From positions 144,355 to 208,354 of the forward strand of contig JAPKAV010000001.1 in assembly GCA_028825115.1 (NCBI GenBank): 64,000 nt of DNA. The letters run 5' to 3'. The position numbers and the translations under genes were made by a program. The notes under the pieces were generated by a model. It saw only the letters and a program-made list of their open reading frames with translations, made no database searches and had not been told where the DNA came from. The DNA is from Candidatus Nanopelagicales bacterium (GTDB lineage Bacteria > Actinomycetota > Actinomycetes > S36-B12). Below are positions 47,688 to 57,971 of this stretch, piece by piece. How positions within the stretch are numbered: the first letter of the stretch is position 1; every line of letters starts with the position of its first letter.

Positions 47688-49751
47688 TCAGGGTTTTGGC
47701 TCACGAGAGAGTAAATACTTGGCACTGCTGCCACGGCGATCAGAACTAGTACCGCGGAGAAGTAGTAGTGAGGCTTGGTTGATAATGCGATGAGTAATGA
47801 CGATTGACCCGTCAATGTTGACATGGTTTGAGTCGGCGTAACTTACGATCCCGTCACTTAACATGGAGCATTCTGTTTCGTCGCAAAACACGTCACTCGT
47901 TTGAACGAAGACCGATCCCGGGACAGAAGTCACGGCTGCTTTGATTTGAGGGGCATATTGATTGAGGGCGTCATCAAATTCTTGTCGAGGTATCGTGCAT
48001 TTCGGGTCAAGAAGCAGGGTTGTTTTGTATTTACATCGATACGGTTCGAAGGGGAAGCTGGGAATACCGTCTGTAATGATTGGGGTTTTCCCATTTGCGA
48101 CCAAGGACCTTAGAGTTTCGGCTATTCCTTCACCATTAGTTCCTCGGAGTTCCCAAAATGCACTGAGAACTACTGACCTAATACTGGGCTGAGATCTTAT
48201 GTAGCTAAAAATTGGGGTGATTTTGTCGTTGGATGTATCCGGAGTTCCCTTGGCATCAAGCCACGCAACGTTTAGGTCGGGGAGTTCAGTTATGAGACCG
48301 GGGTAAAGAACGTAAGCGTGACTGTCACCGACAACTACAAGGTCGATTGCTGCGTTTTCTTTGGATTGGGTGCATGTAATTTGTTCATCTGCTCTACCTG
48401 GGAATTTCGGTGGATCAAAACCGACGCAGGGGTAGTCGAATTTTGCCCGGACTGCTTCTATGGATTTGAAGCTGATATCCCCAGGGTAAATCTCCACCGT
48501 TGAGTTTCGCTGAAAATTGGGAATCCACTGGTGGGTCAGGGAGGCAAGCACTAGTGCGCTGATCGCGATGGGTATAGCAAAAATAATGGAAACGGTTGTG
48601 GCCAGGCCATTGGTATTGGCGGAACCAGTGGATCGGAGTTTTTGTTCTACCGTGTAATAACTGACAATTGCTGGAATGGCAGATAAAAGGGCTGCTGCTA
48701 CGGGAGCGATCCAGTTCTCAGGCCAAATGAGGATGGCAAAGACGATAAAAGGCCAATGCCATAAATAGAATGAGTATGACCAGTCCCCAATCTTCACCAT
48801 GGGTTTCGTGGAGATACCTTCGCTGATTCGGTTGGGGGATGTTCCGGCAACAATTAGGCACAGAGCCCCCACAACGGGCAATAGAGTCCATGGTCCAGGG
48901 AATGGTGTGCTGGAACTAATGCTGAAAAAGCCCACGATTATGAGGGCTGCACCTGCAATGGCGAGTGGAGCAGCATGTAATCGCGATATGCCGCGGCGAT
49001 CGATTCCCCTGATGGTTACTCCTGTTAGGGCGACAAGTGCGCCAACTCCGAACTCCCAGATTCGCGTGGCCGGACTGTAAAACTCGATGAGCCAGTCGTT
49101 GCCGCCGAGTAGATATCCGTAGCCGCGTGAACCAATTAATGCGAGTCCGAATGAAAACAGCGAAATCAGTGCAACCAGGAGCGTAGCTGCGTGTTTTGAT
49201 GAACGTAATCGGGCGATCGACCACACGGCAACGAGAAGTGCTGGGAAAATAAAGTAGAACTGCTCCTCAACCGAGAGCGACCAGGTATGCAGGAGCGGAT
49301 TGCTTTCAGATGGAGCGTCAAAATAGTTTCCTGTTGTATAGGCAATGACAATATTGGCTGCAAACAACATTGCGCCCAGACCAGTTTGAGCAGCAATCTG
49401 CTGGGGACCCTGTGTTGAGAGTAGTAGTGAACTCGCTAAGACGGTGAACGTCACCATGACCGCTAAGGCTGGCATCAGTCGTCTGAATCGACGGACGTAG
49501 AACTTTTTCAGTGAGATTCGTGTGCCAGCTTTGCGCTCCCTAAGAAGCATCTCGGTAATCACGAATCCGGAGATCACGAAGAAAATGTCAACACCGGTGA
49601 ATCCGCCGGGAATGGGTAGGCCAGCGTGGTAGGCGATCACGGCTAGGACAGCGATTGCGCGAAGTCCCTGAATGTCAGCGCGGCGCCGCGAAATTGGGAT
49701 TTTTGTCTCAGATGCGTTGGCTAACACCCCAAGACCCCCCCCTGCTATCAC
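47688..49751 (-). CDS. Acyltransferase 3 with C-terminal SGNH domain (OafA/YrhL family)
   Basis: 687 aa; RADIQGLRAIAVLAVIAYHA, GVDIFFVISGFVIT, HTWSLSVEEQFYFIFP, VVGDSHAYVLYP. Confidence 0.93.
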   Translation of the reverse strand: MIAGGGLGVLANASETKIPISRRRADIQGLRAIAVLAVIAYHAGLPIPGGFTGVDIFFVISGFVITEMLLRERKAGTRISLKKFYVRRFRRLMPALAVMVTFTVLASSLLLSTQGPQQIAAQTGLGAMLFAANIVIAYTTGNYFDAPSESNPLLHTWSLSVEEQFYFIFPALLVAVWSIARLRSSKHAATLLVALISLFSFGLALIGSRGYGYLLGGNDWLIEFYSPATRIWEFGVGALVALTGVTIRGIDRRGISRLHAAPLAIAGAALIIVGFFSISSSTPFPGPWTLLPVVGALCLIVAGTSPNRISEGISTKPMVKIGDWSYSFYLWHWPFIVFAILIWPENWIAPVAAALLSAIPAIVSYYTVEQKLRSTGSANTNGLATTVSIIFAIPIAISALVLASLTHQWIPNFQRNSTVEIYPGDISFKSIEAVRAKFDYPCVGFDPPKFPGRADEQITCTQSKENAAIDLVVVGDSHAYVLYPGLITELPDLNVAWLDAKGTPDTSNDKITPIFSYIRSQPSIRSVVLSAFWELRGTNGEGIAETLRSLVANGKTPIITDGIPSFPFEPYRCKYKTTLLLDPKCTIPRQEFDDALNQYAPQIKAAVTSVPGSVFVQTSDVFCDETECSMLSDGIVSYADSNHVNIDGSIVITHRIINQASLLLLRGTSSDRRGSSAKYLLSREPKP

Positions 49752-49814
49752 GTGCCGACGAATTTTGCGGTGAGAAAATCGATTCGTGTGTCATAAGATC
49801 TTAACGCACAACGA

Positions 49815-51110
49815 TCATGTGGTCTTTGAAGGTGCACTTGGTGAAGCATGTGCGGCTTGTTTGCCTACTTGGGCCGTTGCAACAGGAATTGTTAGACCAG
49901 CCAGTATTGCGAAAAGGAACCATGGTGCTTGGTGTCGAGCAAGTTCGATTCCGTCGCTGGCCCACGTGAAGTAGATCAGAACCGCGAAACTCCCGGTCAT
50001 AACGACCGTAGAAATGACAGTTAGTGATGAAGGTCTGCTGCGGAGACCTGTGAGAAGAGCCAGGCCCACCCCAATCAGCCAGGCGGCAATTAGCCAAATC
50101 CATGCAGGGACATCCGGTAAGAGCAGTGAGCTAACCTCGTCGGGGACGGCCGTCATTGGGCTGTAGGGGGAAATGATCATCTCCGACATGGATGAAGTCA
50201 TGGCACTGAGTGACTCGGCGGGAAATTGGATAGTCCAATTGATCACACTGACCGGGCCGTTTTTCAGCCAAAGAAATGATTCGGGGCAGAGACCGATCAA
50301 CTGGTCTCGAATAGCCGTCATGTCGGTCCACGGAGAAGGGCCATTCATGGCAGCGGTTAACGGCTCACACGCTGGCATGTTGTCATTGGCATAGGCCCGA
50401 AATGTTGATGCTTTATCAACATAGTTATGCATTGTGTAGATGTAGGAGTAGCCCTTGTCACCCATAAGGCTCAGCAACCGCCATACCGAAAAGGCGACAG
50501 CGGGAATAACCCCGGCGACTGCGCAAGCGAACACTGCGAGTGATCGATTTCGTCGTGCCATCGCAGAGGCAAGCAGCAATGAAGCCGGGAGCACCAGAAC
50601 AACAAATTGCGGTCTCACCAATAGGAGCAATGTGGCGCTTAAAGTGAGAGCGGTGATCACAATCCCTGGACTTCGTTGACTATTAAAGGAAGAGATAACG
50701 GCAGCTAACCAAAATACCGAGAGACTAAGGGTTAACCCTTCGGTTGCAAGCAGGGTTTGCCACGACCAGAAAGGTGCGGTCATAGAAACGAGAAGAACTA
50801 GTGTGGTCACGATTATTCCGACCGATCGCCATTTGGTCGTAATGAGAACAGCCCAGCTGAGTAACACAAATGCGCCAGTTGCGAACACAACTTGAATGAG
50901 AGTTATTAATCGCGGGTCTTGCACACTTTGATACAGAAAACTTGTGGTGATGCCGGGGTTTTGGGCATCAAAAATTAGAAAACCGAAGTAACGGTAGGTG
51001 TCACCCATTTCGGTGGCTTCGGAGACATACCAGGCAATCAAATTCCACAGCGAATAAAGAACACCGACTGTCGTTGCGACGCTTGCTTGAAGCGGACTAG
51101 TACGAATCAC
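49815..51110 (-). CDS. Polytopic membrane protein
   Basis: 431 aa with multiple TM segments; overlaps start region of downstream GT2 partner. Confidence 0.6.
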   Translation of the reverse strand: MIRTSPLQASVATTVGVLYSLWNLIAWYVSEATEMGDTYRYFGFLIFDAQNPGITTSFLYQSVQDPRLITLIQVVFATGAFVLLSWAVLITTKWRSVGIIVTTLVLLVSMTAPFWSWQTLLATEGLTLSLSVFWLAAVISSFNSQRSPGIVITALTLSATLLLLVRPQFVVLVLPASLLLASAMARRNRSLAVFACAVAGVIPAVAFSVWRLLSLMGDKGYSYIYTMHNYVDKASTFRAYANDNMPACEPLTAAMNGPSPWTDMTAIRDQLIGLCPESFLWLKNGPVSVINWTIQFPAESLSAMTSSMSEMIISPYSPMTAVPDEVSSLLLPDVPAWIWLIAAWLIGVGLALLTGLRSRPSSLTVISTVVMTGSFAVLIYFTWASDGIELARHQAPWFLFAILAGLTIPVATAQVGKQAAHASPSAPSKTT

Positions 51111-51822
51111 GATTTTTCTGAAATGAGTACTTGATGAGGCACCGCATAGCTGAGACCCCGTCTTTCCAATTGATCTTCTTACCTTCTTCGTAGGTGCGGC
51201 CTGAGTAGGAGATACCGACTTCGTAGATTCTCACTTTACGTTTTGCGAGCTTTACTGTGATTTCTGGTTCGAAACCAAACCGGTTTTCCTCGATAGGGAT
51301 CGATTGGATCAATTCGCGCCGGAAGACTTTGTAGCACGTTTCCATGTCGGTGAGATTGATATTGGTGAGCATGTTGGAAGCCAAGGTGAGGGCTCGATTT
51401 CCCACGCTATGCCAGTAGTAAAGGACTCGGTGGTAGTCACTAGTGAGGAATCGGCTGCCATAAACAGCGTCGGCGAGACCAGCTTGTAGAGGGGTGAGCA
51501 GTCGTTGCAAGTCGGCGGGGTCGTATTCAAGGTCAGCGTCTTGGATCCCGACGTAGGGAGCCGTTGCTGCCTGGATGCCGGTGCGAATTGCTGCTCCTTT
51601 GCCTTGGTTCACTTCGTGGCGCATCACCGTGACCCTTGGATCGTTGATCGAATCAAGTATCTCTTGTGATGCATCGGTAGAAGCGTCATTGACCGCAATT
51701 ACCTCGGTAACAAATGGTTGAGCGAGAACTCGATCGAGGGATTCACGCAAGGTATTTGCTTCATTGAACACGGGCATCACGAGGGAGAGGCAGCGTTCTG
51801 GTTGGCTCCCGGCTTGCGTCAT
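51097..51822 (-). CDS. Glycosyltransferase family 2 (dolichol/decaprenyl-phosphate mannosyltransferase-like)
   Basis: LSLVMPVFNEANTLRESLDRVL, AVNDASTDASQEI, QDADLEYDPADL; start reset to MTQAGSQ. Confidence 0.9.
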   Translation of the reverse strand: MTQAGSQPERCLSLVMPVFNEANTLRESLDRVLAQPFVTEVIAVNDASTDASQEILDSINDPRVTVMRHEVNQGKGAAIRTGIQAATAPYVGIQDADLEYDPADLQRLLTPLQAGLADAVYGSRFLTSDYHRVLYYWHSVGNRALTLASNMLTNINLTDMETCYKVFRRELIQSIPIEENRFGFEPEITVKLAKRKVRIYEVGISYSGRTYEEGKKINWKDGVSAMRCLIKYSFQKNRDSY

Positions 51823-51992
51823 GGCCACTACCTTAGAGGGACGCCGACTGGATTTGCCCCGTTGACTACCGCGTTCATGCAAATTTCGCCACCATTTTTG
51901 GTCAACCGGTGTTTCCACGGCTCCATGGCATCAACTACGAGAATTGAGTCTGTTCGCAGTGTGAAGTGATTCGAATCAAGGTGAGGTAGTTG

Positions 51993-52645
51993 ATGCGCAG
52001 TTTTCGTTCGGGGATTCCAGAGACACTTCCTTTTACTGTTGACATGTATGAATTTGCGGTCGCGAAATGGGACATGGTTCCTTCTAAAAAGAAGTTCAAG
52101 GCTCTCGTCAGTACTCGCGCCCCTATTTGCCTTGATCTCGGGGGCGCAGAGTCAGGAAGCGGTGAATGGACGACCGTGGACATGACCAAGGAATGCGATA
52201 TTTTCTGGGACCTACGGAACCCCATCCCTTTGCCCGCCAACTCAGTCTCAAAATCTACTCGTCACACCTCTTCGAACATCTCACTTACCAGCAGGGCCAA
52301 AAACTGTCGCAGGAAAGTCTGCGTTTACTCACGCCAGGTGGAACATTTTTGATCTGTGTTCCCAATGCTCGAATGTATATAGAGAGTTATTTGGGTTTGC
52401 GCGACCTGCCCGAGGATTGCTTCGGGTATTTACCTGCATTTAATAACACCACTCCAATTGATACCATCAATTATGTCGCATACATGAGTGGTGAGCACAA
52501 GTACATGTTTGATCAGGAGAACTTGCTTCACCTTCTCAGGAGTGCAGGTCTCACCGACGTCTCGGAACGTCCGTTTGATCCCACATGCGACCGGGCGGAG
52601 CGAGATTTCGAATCGCTATACGCGAAAGATACTAAAACCCTTTAA
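51993..52645 (+). pseudogene. SAM-dependent methyltransferase interrupted by a single-base frameshift
   Basis: Frame 1 ICLDLGGAESGSGEWTTVDMTK...PLPANSVSK; frame 2 IYSSHLFEHLTYQQGQKLSQESLRLLTPGGTFLICVPNARMYIESYLG; one extra A in the AAAA at 52250-52253 restores a continuous frame. Confidence 0.82.
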
Positions 52646-52742
52646 TTGAGTAGTCATGCTGAAAATATTTAGGTATCCGAGTCAACCTGTCTCCATGGTC
52701 GATGTTGTTGACTGTGGATTTGTGCCACACTTCTGCTAAAGG

Positions 52743-54284
52743 TTGAATCGGCCTAGACTCGTGCTCATGACTGCCGGCAAAGAGAAGGTTGCTTTCTGGG
52801 CGCCGGCCATAGCTGTCTTTGTTGGTCTCTTTCTCTGGTCCCTTCACGCGTATCTGACGGTCCGGTTTAACAGCGACATTATTGTTGAGGCAATCGGTGT
52901 TCAGGACCTCATGCGGGATCTGTCGTGGGTGTGGTCCTACCCCGGGCAGTTACACGGTGGGGTCGTTGAGTACCCGATCATAGCCTTGGGTGAATTGATT
53001 GCTCCGGGGAACCCGTACGGCTTTACTTTTATTCGGATTTTTTATGTCCCGGTGACGGGTGTGTTGCTGGCGGTGAGTGTGCGGCGGGCTTTCCCCTCGG
53101 TGAACCTGTGGTGGTTTGCAGCGGCCGCAGCCGCTGGCCCCGCGCTATTGCACGACTTCCGGGCGATCAGTGACATTTACCCTTTCGGTTGGTTACTCGC
53201 GGCGATCGGGGTTTATCTGGTTGCCGGAAAGCGGTTCCTCTTCATTGGTGGAGTGTTCCTAGGTTTGGGTGTTTACGAGCACGCATCTGCTGCTCTGATG
53301 GCCCTGCCGTTGGTATTGGCCATAGCGGTTCGGTTCGTCTTTGAGATTCGCCGTTGGGTTCGCATTGCACTCGGCATTGTTATTGGGTTGATTCCCATGG
53401 CCCTGGCGCAATTCACACAAGGAGACAAAATCGTGGTGTGGTCTCCGGCGAAACTAGAGTTCCCACGAGCCATTGGCCTTTTAGGTCTGAGCGATTCAGG
53501 GGCTGGCTGGCCCACATCCATGTTGCCGGGGGCTTGGGGGATTCAGGACGGTGGAACAGCATTTCTTGGGGTAGGTATCGGCGTTCAGTTTTATCTCAAT
53601 CTCGCATTAATTGTTGGTCTCTTGGTTTTCGTTGTTGTCGGAGTTGTTTTGATCCTTCGTGGGCGGTCCTCGTGGAAATCACCATTGGGGTTCCTGGTCA
53701 TCACATGGATTAGCGGTCTGGCGCTGGCGTTGGGTCTTTCGGCGGTGGTGCAAACGGTATGGTTCTACGGGCTGAGTTTAGGCTTCTTGGTGTGGGTGAC
53801 CGCAGCCCTTGGCGGTCGATTGGTCGCGATCCCAATTGTTGCGGTGATGGGTGCAATGAGTATTTACTCGGTATCGGTTATCGGGGGTGTGGTTGATTCA
53901 ATTTCGTTGAAGTGGGATCAACAACAGGAAATTTCTGGGGTTGCCCAGTCGTTGATTGACAACAATGTGACAGTTATTTTTGGGGACTACTGGGAGATTT
54001 TGCCGGTAGCCTACGCGTCGGCGGGTGAAGTTCACCCGATCACCGCAAGTTTTAACCGTTTGCCACTGCCGATTGAAGTTGTTGAATCACCCGATGTGCT
54101 GGTGGGAGTTTCCTCGGGCACGATCGCGTTGCCCAGTGGGCGAGAGAGTTGGGATAGTTCGACCGCGGTGAGTGGATTAGTGTCGAAATCGTGCAGATTC
54201 ATTTCACCTTTGCCGGGTAACTATTCAGATCTGGTTTCGCTGTATCAATGCCCAAGGGATATTTTGGTGAAAGGTATTGGTTAA
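52743..54284 (+). CDS. Polytopic membrane protein
   Basis: 513 aa, many TM segments. Confidence 0.65.
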   Translation: MNRPRLVLMTAGKEKVAFWAPAIAVFVGLFLWSLHAYLTVRFNSDIIVEAIGVQDLMRDLSWVWSYPGQLHGGVVEYPIIALGELIAPGNPYGFTFIRIFYVPVTGVLLAVSVRRAFPSVNLWWFAAAAAAGPALLHDFRAISDIYPFGWLLAAIGVYLVAGKRFLFIGGVFLGLGVYEHASAALMALPLVLAIAVRFVFEIRRWVRIALGIVIGLIPMALAQFTQGDKIVVWSPAKLEFPRAIGLLGLSDSGAGWPTSMLPGAWGIQDGGTAFLGVGIGVQFYLNLALIVGLLVFVVVGVVLILRGRSSWKSPLGFLVITWISGLALALGLSAVVQTVWFYGLSLGFLVWVTAALGGRLVAIPIVAVMGAMSIYSVSVIGGVVDSISLKWDQQQEISGVAQSLIDNNVTVIFGDYWEILPVAYASAGEVHPITASFNRLPLPIEVVESPDVLVGVSSGTIALPSGRESWDSSTAVSGLVSKSCRFISPLPGNYSDLVSLYQCPRDILVKGIG

Positions 54285-54751
54285 TGGGCTCGATTAATTT
54301 GTTGCGCCCATGGCAGATTCCCCTCTTGCTGGGATTTTTGGCCGCACTCGTTGGTCTAGTGAAATACGGGATTGGGGTGTTCCCGGTCTGGATATATATC
54401 CATGACCTGTCGGTGAACTGGGCGTATCCCTCACTCTCACCGCTCATGGTTGCCCCTGCCAACTACCTGCAATCCAATTTTGTTGATGAATGGTTGGCGG
54501 AGTTGTTCGGTTTCACCCCGGTGGTTTCCCATTTCACTTTTCATGTGGTGCTGGCAATTTTTGTGATCGCGCTGCCTAATTTACTTCAAGGAGATCCAAC
54601 TGTATACGTGTGGCGCAATCATGGTGTGGTTGCAGCGGATGCACCAATCCGGATCGTATGGTCAGGGTCATTGCTGTACGGAGAATGGGAAAGTTTTTTT
54701 ACATTAGATAATGTTTTGTTGCCACCCGAAAAATATGCGGTGTTGGGTTAA
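54284..54751 (+). CDS. Small membrane-associated hypothetical protein
   Basis: Start at MGSINLLRPWQIP; overlaps flanking genes; two or three TM segments. Confidence 0.55.
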   Translation: MGSINLLRPWQIPLLLGFLAALVGLVKYGIGVFPVWIYIHDLSVNWAYPSLSPLMVAPANYLQSNFVDEWLAELFGFTPVVSHFTFHVVLAIFVIALPNLLQGDPTVYVWRNHGVVAADAPIRIVWSGSLLYGEWESFFTLDNVLLPPEKYAVLG

Positions 54752-56583
54752 TGTTGACGAGAAATTTCTCGGCTCGCACCGCTGGTTTTGTTGTGGTGGT
54801 GATTGCATTTACGGTGAACGTCGCCGCACTGTTGATTTGGGATGCACGCGGACTCTACGGCTTAAGTGGAGACGAACCACACTATTTGGTGATCTCAGAT
54901 TCCTTGTGGAGTTTTCGCAGTTTTGATGTGAGTGCGGCGTACCTCAAAGAAGCGTTGATCCCCGACCTCTACCCCTTGGGACTACTGCCGGTTGACTTTG
55001 CGGGAACTCTGGGTAGTGACTGGTCGTGGGCGCACTACGTGCAAAGCTCGAACGGAATCTTCAGTTGGCACGGGGTTCTGATCGGTTGGATGCTCGCAGT
55101 TCCCTTTGGACTCTGTGGAATTCTTGGCGCAAAAATTTACATGGTCGCTCTCGGCGCCGGGATCGTGTGGGTGGTGTACCTGCTATCTGGGTTGATTTTC
55201 GATTCGGTGCGGGCCAGGTTCACGGTTTCACTCGTGTTGGCCTTAACCTATCCGTTACTTCTTGCATCAAATCAAATCTTTCCTGACCTGCCGGCGGGTG
55301 GTTTGGCGCTACTGGGTGTGTATTGGTTGGTCTGGGAAGTTAATGCGCGCTCTGCTGGCTCAATAAAGCCGCGACCAATTGTTACCCTTGTTGTTGCTTT
55401 TCTGGTGGCTCTGCTCCCGTGGGTCGGAATCAAGTACGCACCGATTGCCGCTGTTATTTTGATTGCACTGTTGATTGTTTCCCGTTCCAAGGTGTCGGTC
55501 GTGGTAGCAACTGCGATAAGTGCACTGCTACTTATGGCATTTCAGCGCTATGCCTACGATTCACCCTTTGGCGCATTCGCAGATGGCGTTGTTGAATACG
55601 GCTCGGAGTTTTGGGTGCGATTCTTTGGTTTGGTGCTCGACCAAAATCAAGGCTTCCTGTTTTATTCGCCGTTGCTGTGGTTGGGACTTGTAGGAATCGT
55701 TCCGTTGTTTCGCTTCTCGCGCCTTGTCGCAGTGGTGTGGCTACTCTGTGTGTTGCTGTTGTTAGTTCCTGGTGCCGCACACCCAGGTTCCTACGGTGGT
55801 GGAAGTTTCGTTGGCCGCTACGGCTGGGTCGCGGCGCTGCTGTTCTTTGTGCCAACCATGTTTGTGCTCGCGGGTTTGTCGCGACGCTGGCTAATTGGGG
55901 TATTGAGTGCGAGCCTGTTGTTCTCCGCATGGATTTTTGTGACCCAAGTATTTATTGGCGGAAGTTTCCCCGGTGGTCCGGTGGCACTGGATTTGTACAC
56001 GAAGGAAACAAATACGTGGTTGGAGTCGTATTCGATTTTCGTTTTCCCACTCCAAAAACTTTTCCCTGCACTCTACGACCCGGCATGGGCATGGACTTAT
56101 TGGGTGAACTGGATGTGGGTGGCAGTGTTAGTCGGAGTTATCGCAATTTCATGTGTTGCTGTAAGTAATCGAGTGCTGATGATTGTTTCGGGAATTGTTG
56201 TCGCCGCCATGATGGTGGCGGCTGTTGTGTCTTCCCCAGGAAATGATCGTGTCGTTGTCGAACAAAAAATTAGTGCCCAGGTGCCAGGGGTTGTAGCCGG
56301 CGGACCGACTTGGAATATGCGTGAGGGCGACTACACGTGGAGTATTGATTACCGCTGGGTCGGTGACGAGTCGGTGGGGGCTGTGGGGAAGTGGGAGTTG
56401 TTGGAAACCGCGGGAGGAACAACAGTGGCGGCCGGTGAGCTGCCGGCTACCACTGGTGAGCTCTCGAGTGTTTCGCAGGTAATCCCCTATCGCAGTTTCC
56501 AGCCCCGGGGTTTCACCCTGCGGGTGAGTTGGTACGGGGAGGGCGCTTTCGAGGTTGTGTCTACTTCGGTTTCGCGTTCCTAA
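54751..56583 (+). CDS. Polytopic membrane protein (GT-C-like)
   Basis: 610 aa; YGLSGDEPHYLVISDSLW early acidic loop, many TM segments. Confidence 0.7.
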   Translation: MLTRNFSARTAGFVVVVIAFTVNVAALLIWDARGLYGLSGDEPHYLVISDSLWSFRSFDVSAAYLKEALIPDLYPLGLLPVDFAGTLGSDWSWAHYVQSSNGIFSWHGVLIGWMLAVPFGLCGILGAKIYMVALGAGIVWVVYLLSGLIFDSVRARFTVSLVLALTYPLLLASNQIFPDLPAGGLALLGVYWLVWEVNARSAGSIKPRPIVTLVVAFLVALLPWVGIKYAPIAAVILIALLIVSRSKVSVVVATAISALLLMAFQRYAYDSPFGAFADGVVEYGSEFWVRFFGLVLDQNQGFLFYSPLLWLGLVGIVPLFRFSRLVAVVWLLCVLLLLVPGAAHPGSYGGGSFVGRYGWVAALLFFVPTMFVLAGLSRRWLIGVLSASLLFSAWIFVTQVFIGGSFPGGPVALDLYTKETNTWLESYSIFVFPLQKLFPALYDPAWAWTYWVNWMWVAVLVGVIAISCVAVSNRVLMIVSGIVVAAMMVAAVVSSPGNDRVVVEQKISAQVPGVVAGGPTWNMREGDYTWSIDYRWVGDESVGAVGKWELLETAGGTTVAAGELPATTGELSSVSQVIPYRSFQPRGFTLRVSWYGEGAFEVVSTSVSRS

Positions 56584-56605
56584 TCCTTCCCGGGTTTTTT
56601 GGTTT

Positions 56606-57874
56606 TTATGCGGGAACAACCTTCACTTCTTTGGTTGCAGCTGCTACGTACTCGGTACCGTTGTCGGTGTAGCCCGTGGGCGCGGGGTTGGTTGTGACCC
56701 ACTGGGTTCCATTGTCGGTGTAGCCGGTTGGTGGATCGTTTTCAACCTGTTCGCTCTTGGTGTAGTTACTGCCGTTGTCTGTGAATCCGGCTGGTGCAGC
56801 GTCTTTTACCTGAGCGGTTGGGGCCAGACCGTGGAGCCGGCACCACTTATCGTTAACCCCGTAGTCTTCGAGGTTGTAACCGCTCGGGCAGACGTTCTGG
56901 GTTTCAAAGGAGGCAATGATCGGCATTGGTCCGGTGGTTTCTGTGCGATACGTGTAAGTGCGATTGGTCACTTCGGTGCGGTAGGTGTACGGCGTGTAGG
57001 TGTAGGTGTAGGTGTAGGTGTAGGTGTACGGCAGGGTTTTGGTGCAATTACTTCCCGTTTCAGCAAAGCCACTCGGGCATACATAAATAGTTTTGGTTCC
57101 CGATTGGTGTGTTGGCGCCGGTTGGGATGTTGGTGTTAATTCGGTAGGGGGTGTCTCGGTAACTTTTAGCAAACTCAATGGTTCCTCTTCCTCGACCATG
57201 AGGGATCGCAGTGTTACCGACATGGTTGCGGTAGTTGACAGACCTGGACCCATGGCGTTGAGGGGAGTTGCGGTAAATGTGTAGAGCAGATCAGGATTTA
57301 TTCCGGAGACAATAATTGCCGTGCTTGTTGTCTCGGCATCGATCGTGGCACTGTTCATGTTCTCGGGGCTCATGTTCCCGGGGTTCACGCTCCCAGTTTC
57401 GGGCTTTGCGGTGACGCGGTAGCTCAGGTTGCTGCCACCGGTGGCTTTGGTGCCTGTGTGTTTCCAACTTAGGGCAACCGATTCGGCCAGGATGGTGGTT
57501 CGCACGGTCAGGTCAGTTATTAGGGCGACAGTATTTAGTACCGTAACTTTCGTTGACTGACCGAGTGAATTGAGCGTGTACTTCTTTCCTTCGATAAGGT
57601 TAGTAAAGACGGCAATGCCTGCATTGTTTGCCTTTTTTGATTGCTTTACCCCTTTGGCGGTGAGTTTCACGCGAGCTCTCGATTGAGTGATCGCTGTGAT
57701 CTGGCCAGGCTTAGTGGGGGCTGCGCTGAGTGTGATTTTCTGGACCTGAGCACGGGTCCCTTGGGCAATTACAATCCCTCCGGGGATTGGCTCGGCAGCT
57801 GTGGCGCCACCGATTTTCAGAGCGGAAAGTGTGAGAAGGGCAATGGCTGCGGCGGTAAAAAGTTTGGTTTTCAT
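56606..57874 (-). CDS. Secreted Fn3-like protein with C-terminal short repeats
   Basis: 422 aa; N-terminal signal MKTKLFTAAAIALLTLSALKIGGATAAEP, C-terminal repeats APAGFTDNGSNYT / PPTGYTDNGTQWV / APTGYTDNGTEYV and YTYTYTYTYTYT tract. Confidence 0.75.
   Translation of the reverse strand: MKTKLFTAAAIALLTLSALKIGGATAAEPIPGGIVIAQGTRAQVQKITLSAAPTKPGQITAITQSRARVKLTAKGVKQSKKANNAGIAVFTNLIEGKKYTLNSLGQSTKVTVLNTVALITDLTVRTTILAESVALSWKHTGTKATGGSNLSYRVTAKPETGSVNPGNMSPENMNSATIDAETTSTAIIVSGINPDLLYTFTATPLNAMGPGLSTTATMSVTLRSLMVEEEEPLSLLKVTETPPTELTPTSQPAPTHQSGTKTIYVCPSGFAETGSNCTKTLPYTYTYTYTYTYTPYTYRTEVTNRTYTYRTETTGPMPIIASFETQNVCPSGYNLEDYGVNDKWCRLHGLAPTAQVKDAAPAGFTDNGSNYTKSEQVENDPPTGYTDNGTQWVTTNPAPTGYTDNGTEYVAAATKEVKVVPA
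56994..57029. repeat. In-frame hexanucleotide array (GTGTAG) x 5 plus one variant unit GTGTAC
   Basis: Direct read; encodes the Tyr-Thr dipeptide tract on the minus strand. Confidence 0.97.
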
Positions 57875-57971
57875 GTCGATTCCTCGGTATTCCTAGTTGA
57901 TATTTTCTTAACCAAGGCTTACCCAGTTTCACCGAGATGGAAACGAGAGAAATATTCCTGTGGATAACTTT

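Noticed and set aside
55532-56619. Antisense ORFs 55532-55930 and 56149-56619 (-), and plus ORF 56555-57139 opposite the secreted protein
   Set aside because: Shadow ORFs of the membrane protein and of the repeat protein; Val/Gly- or Arg/Pro-rich artefacts
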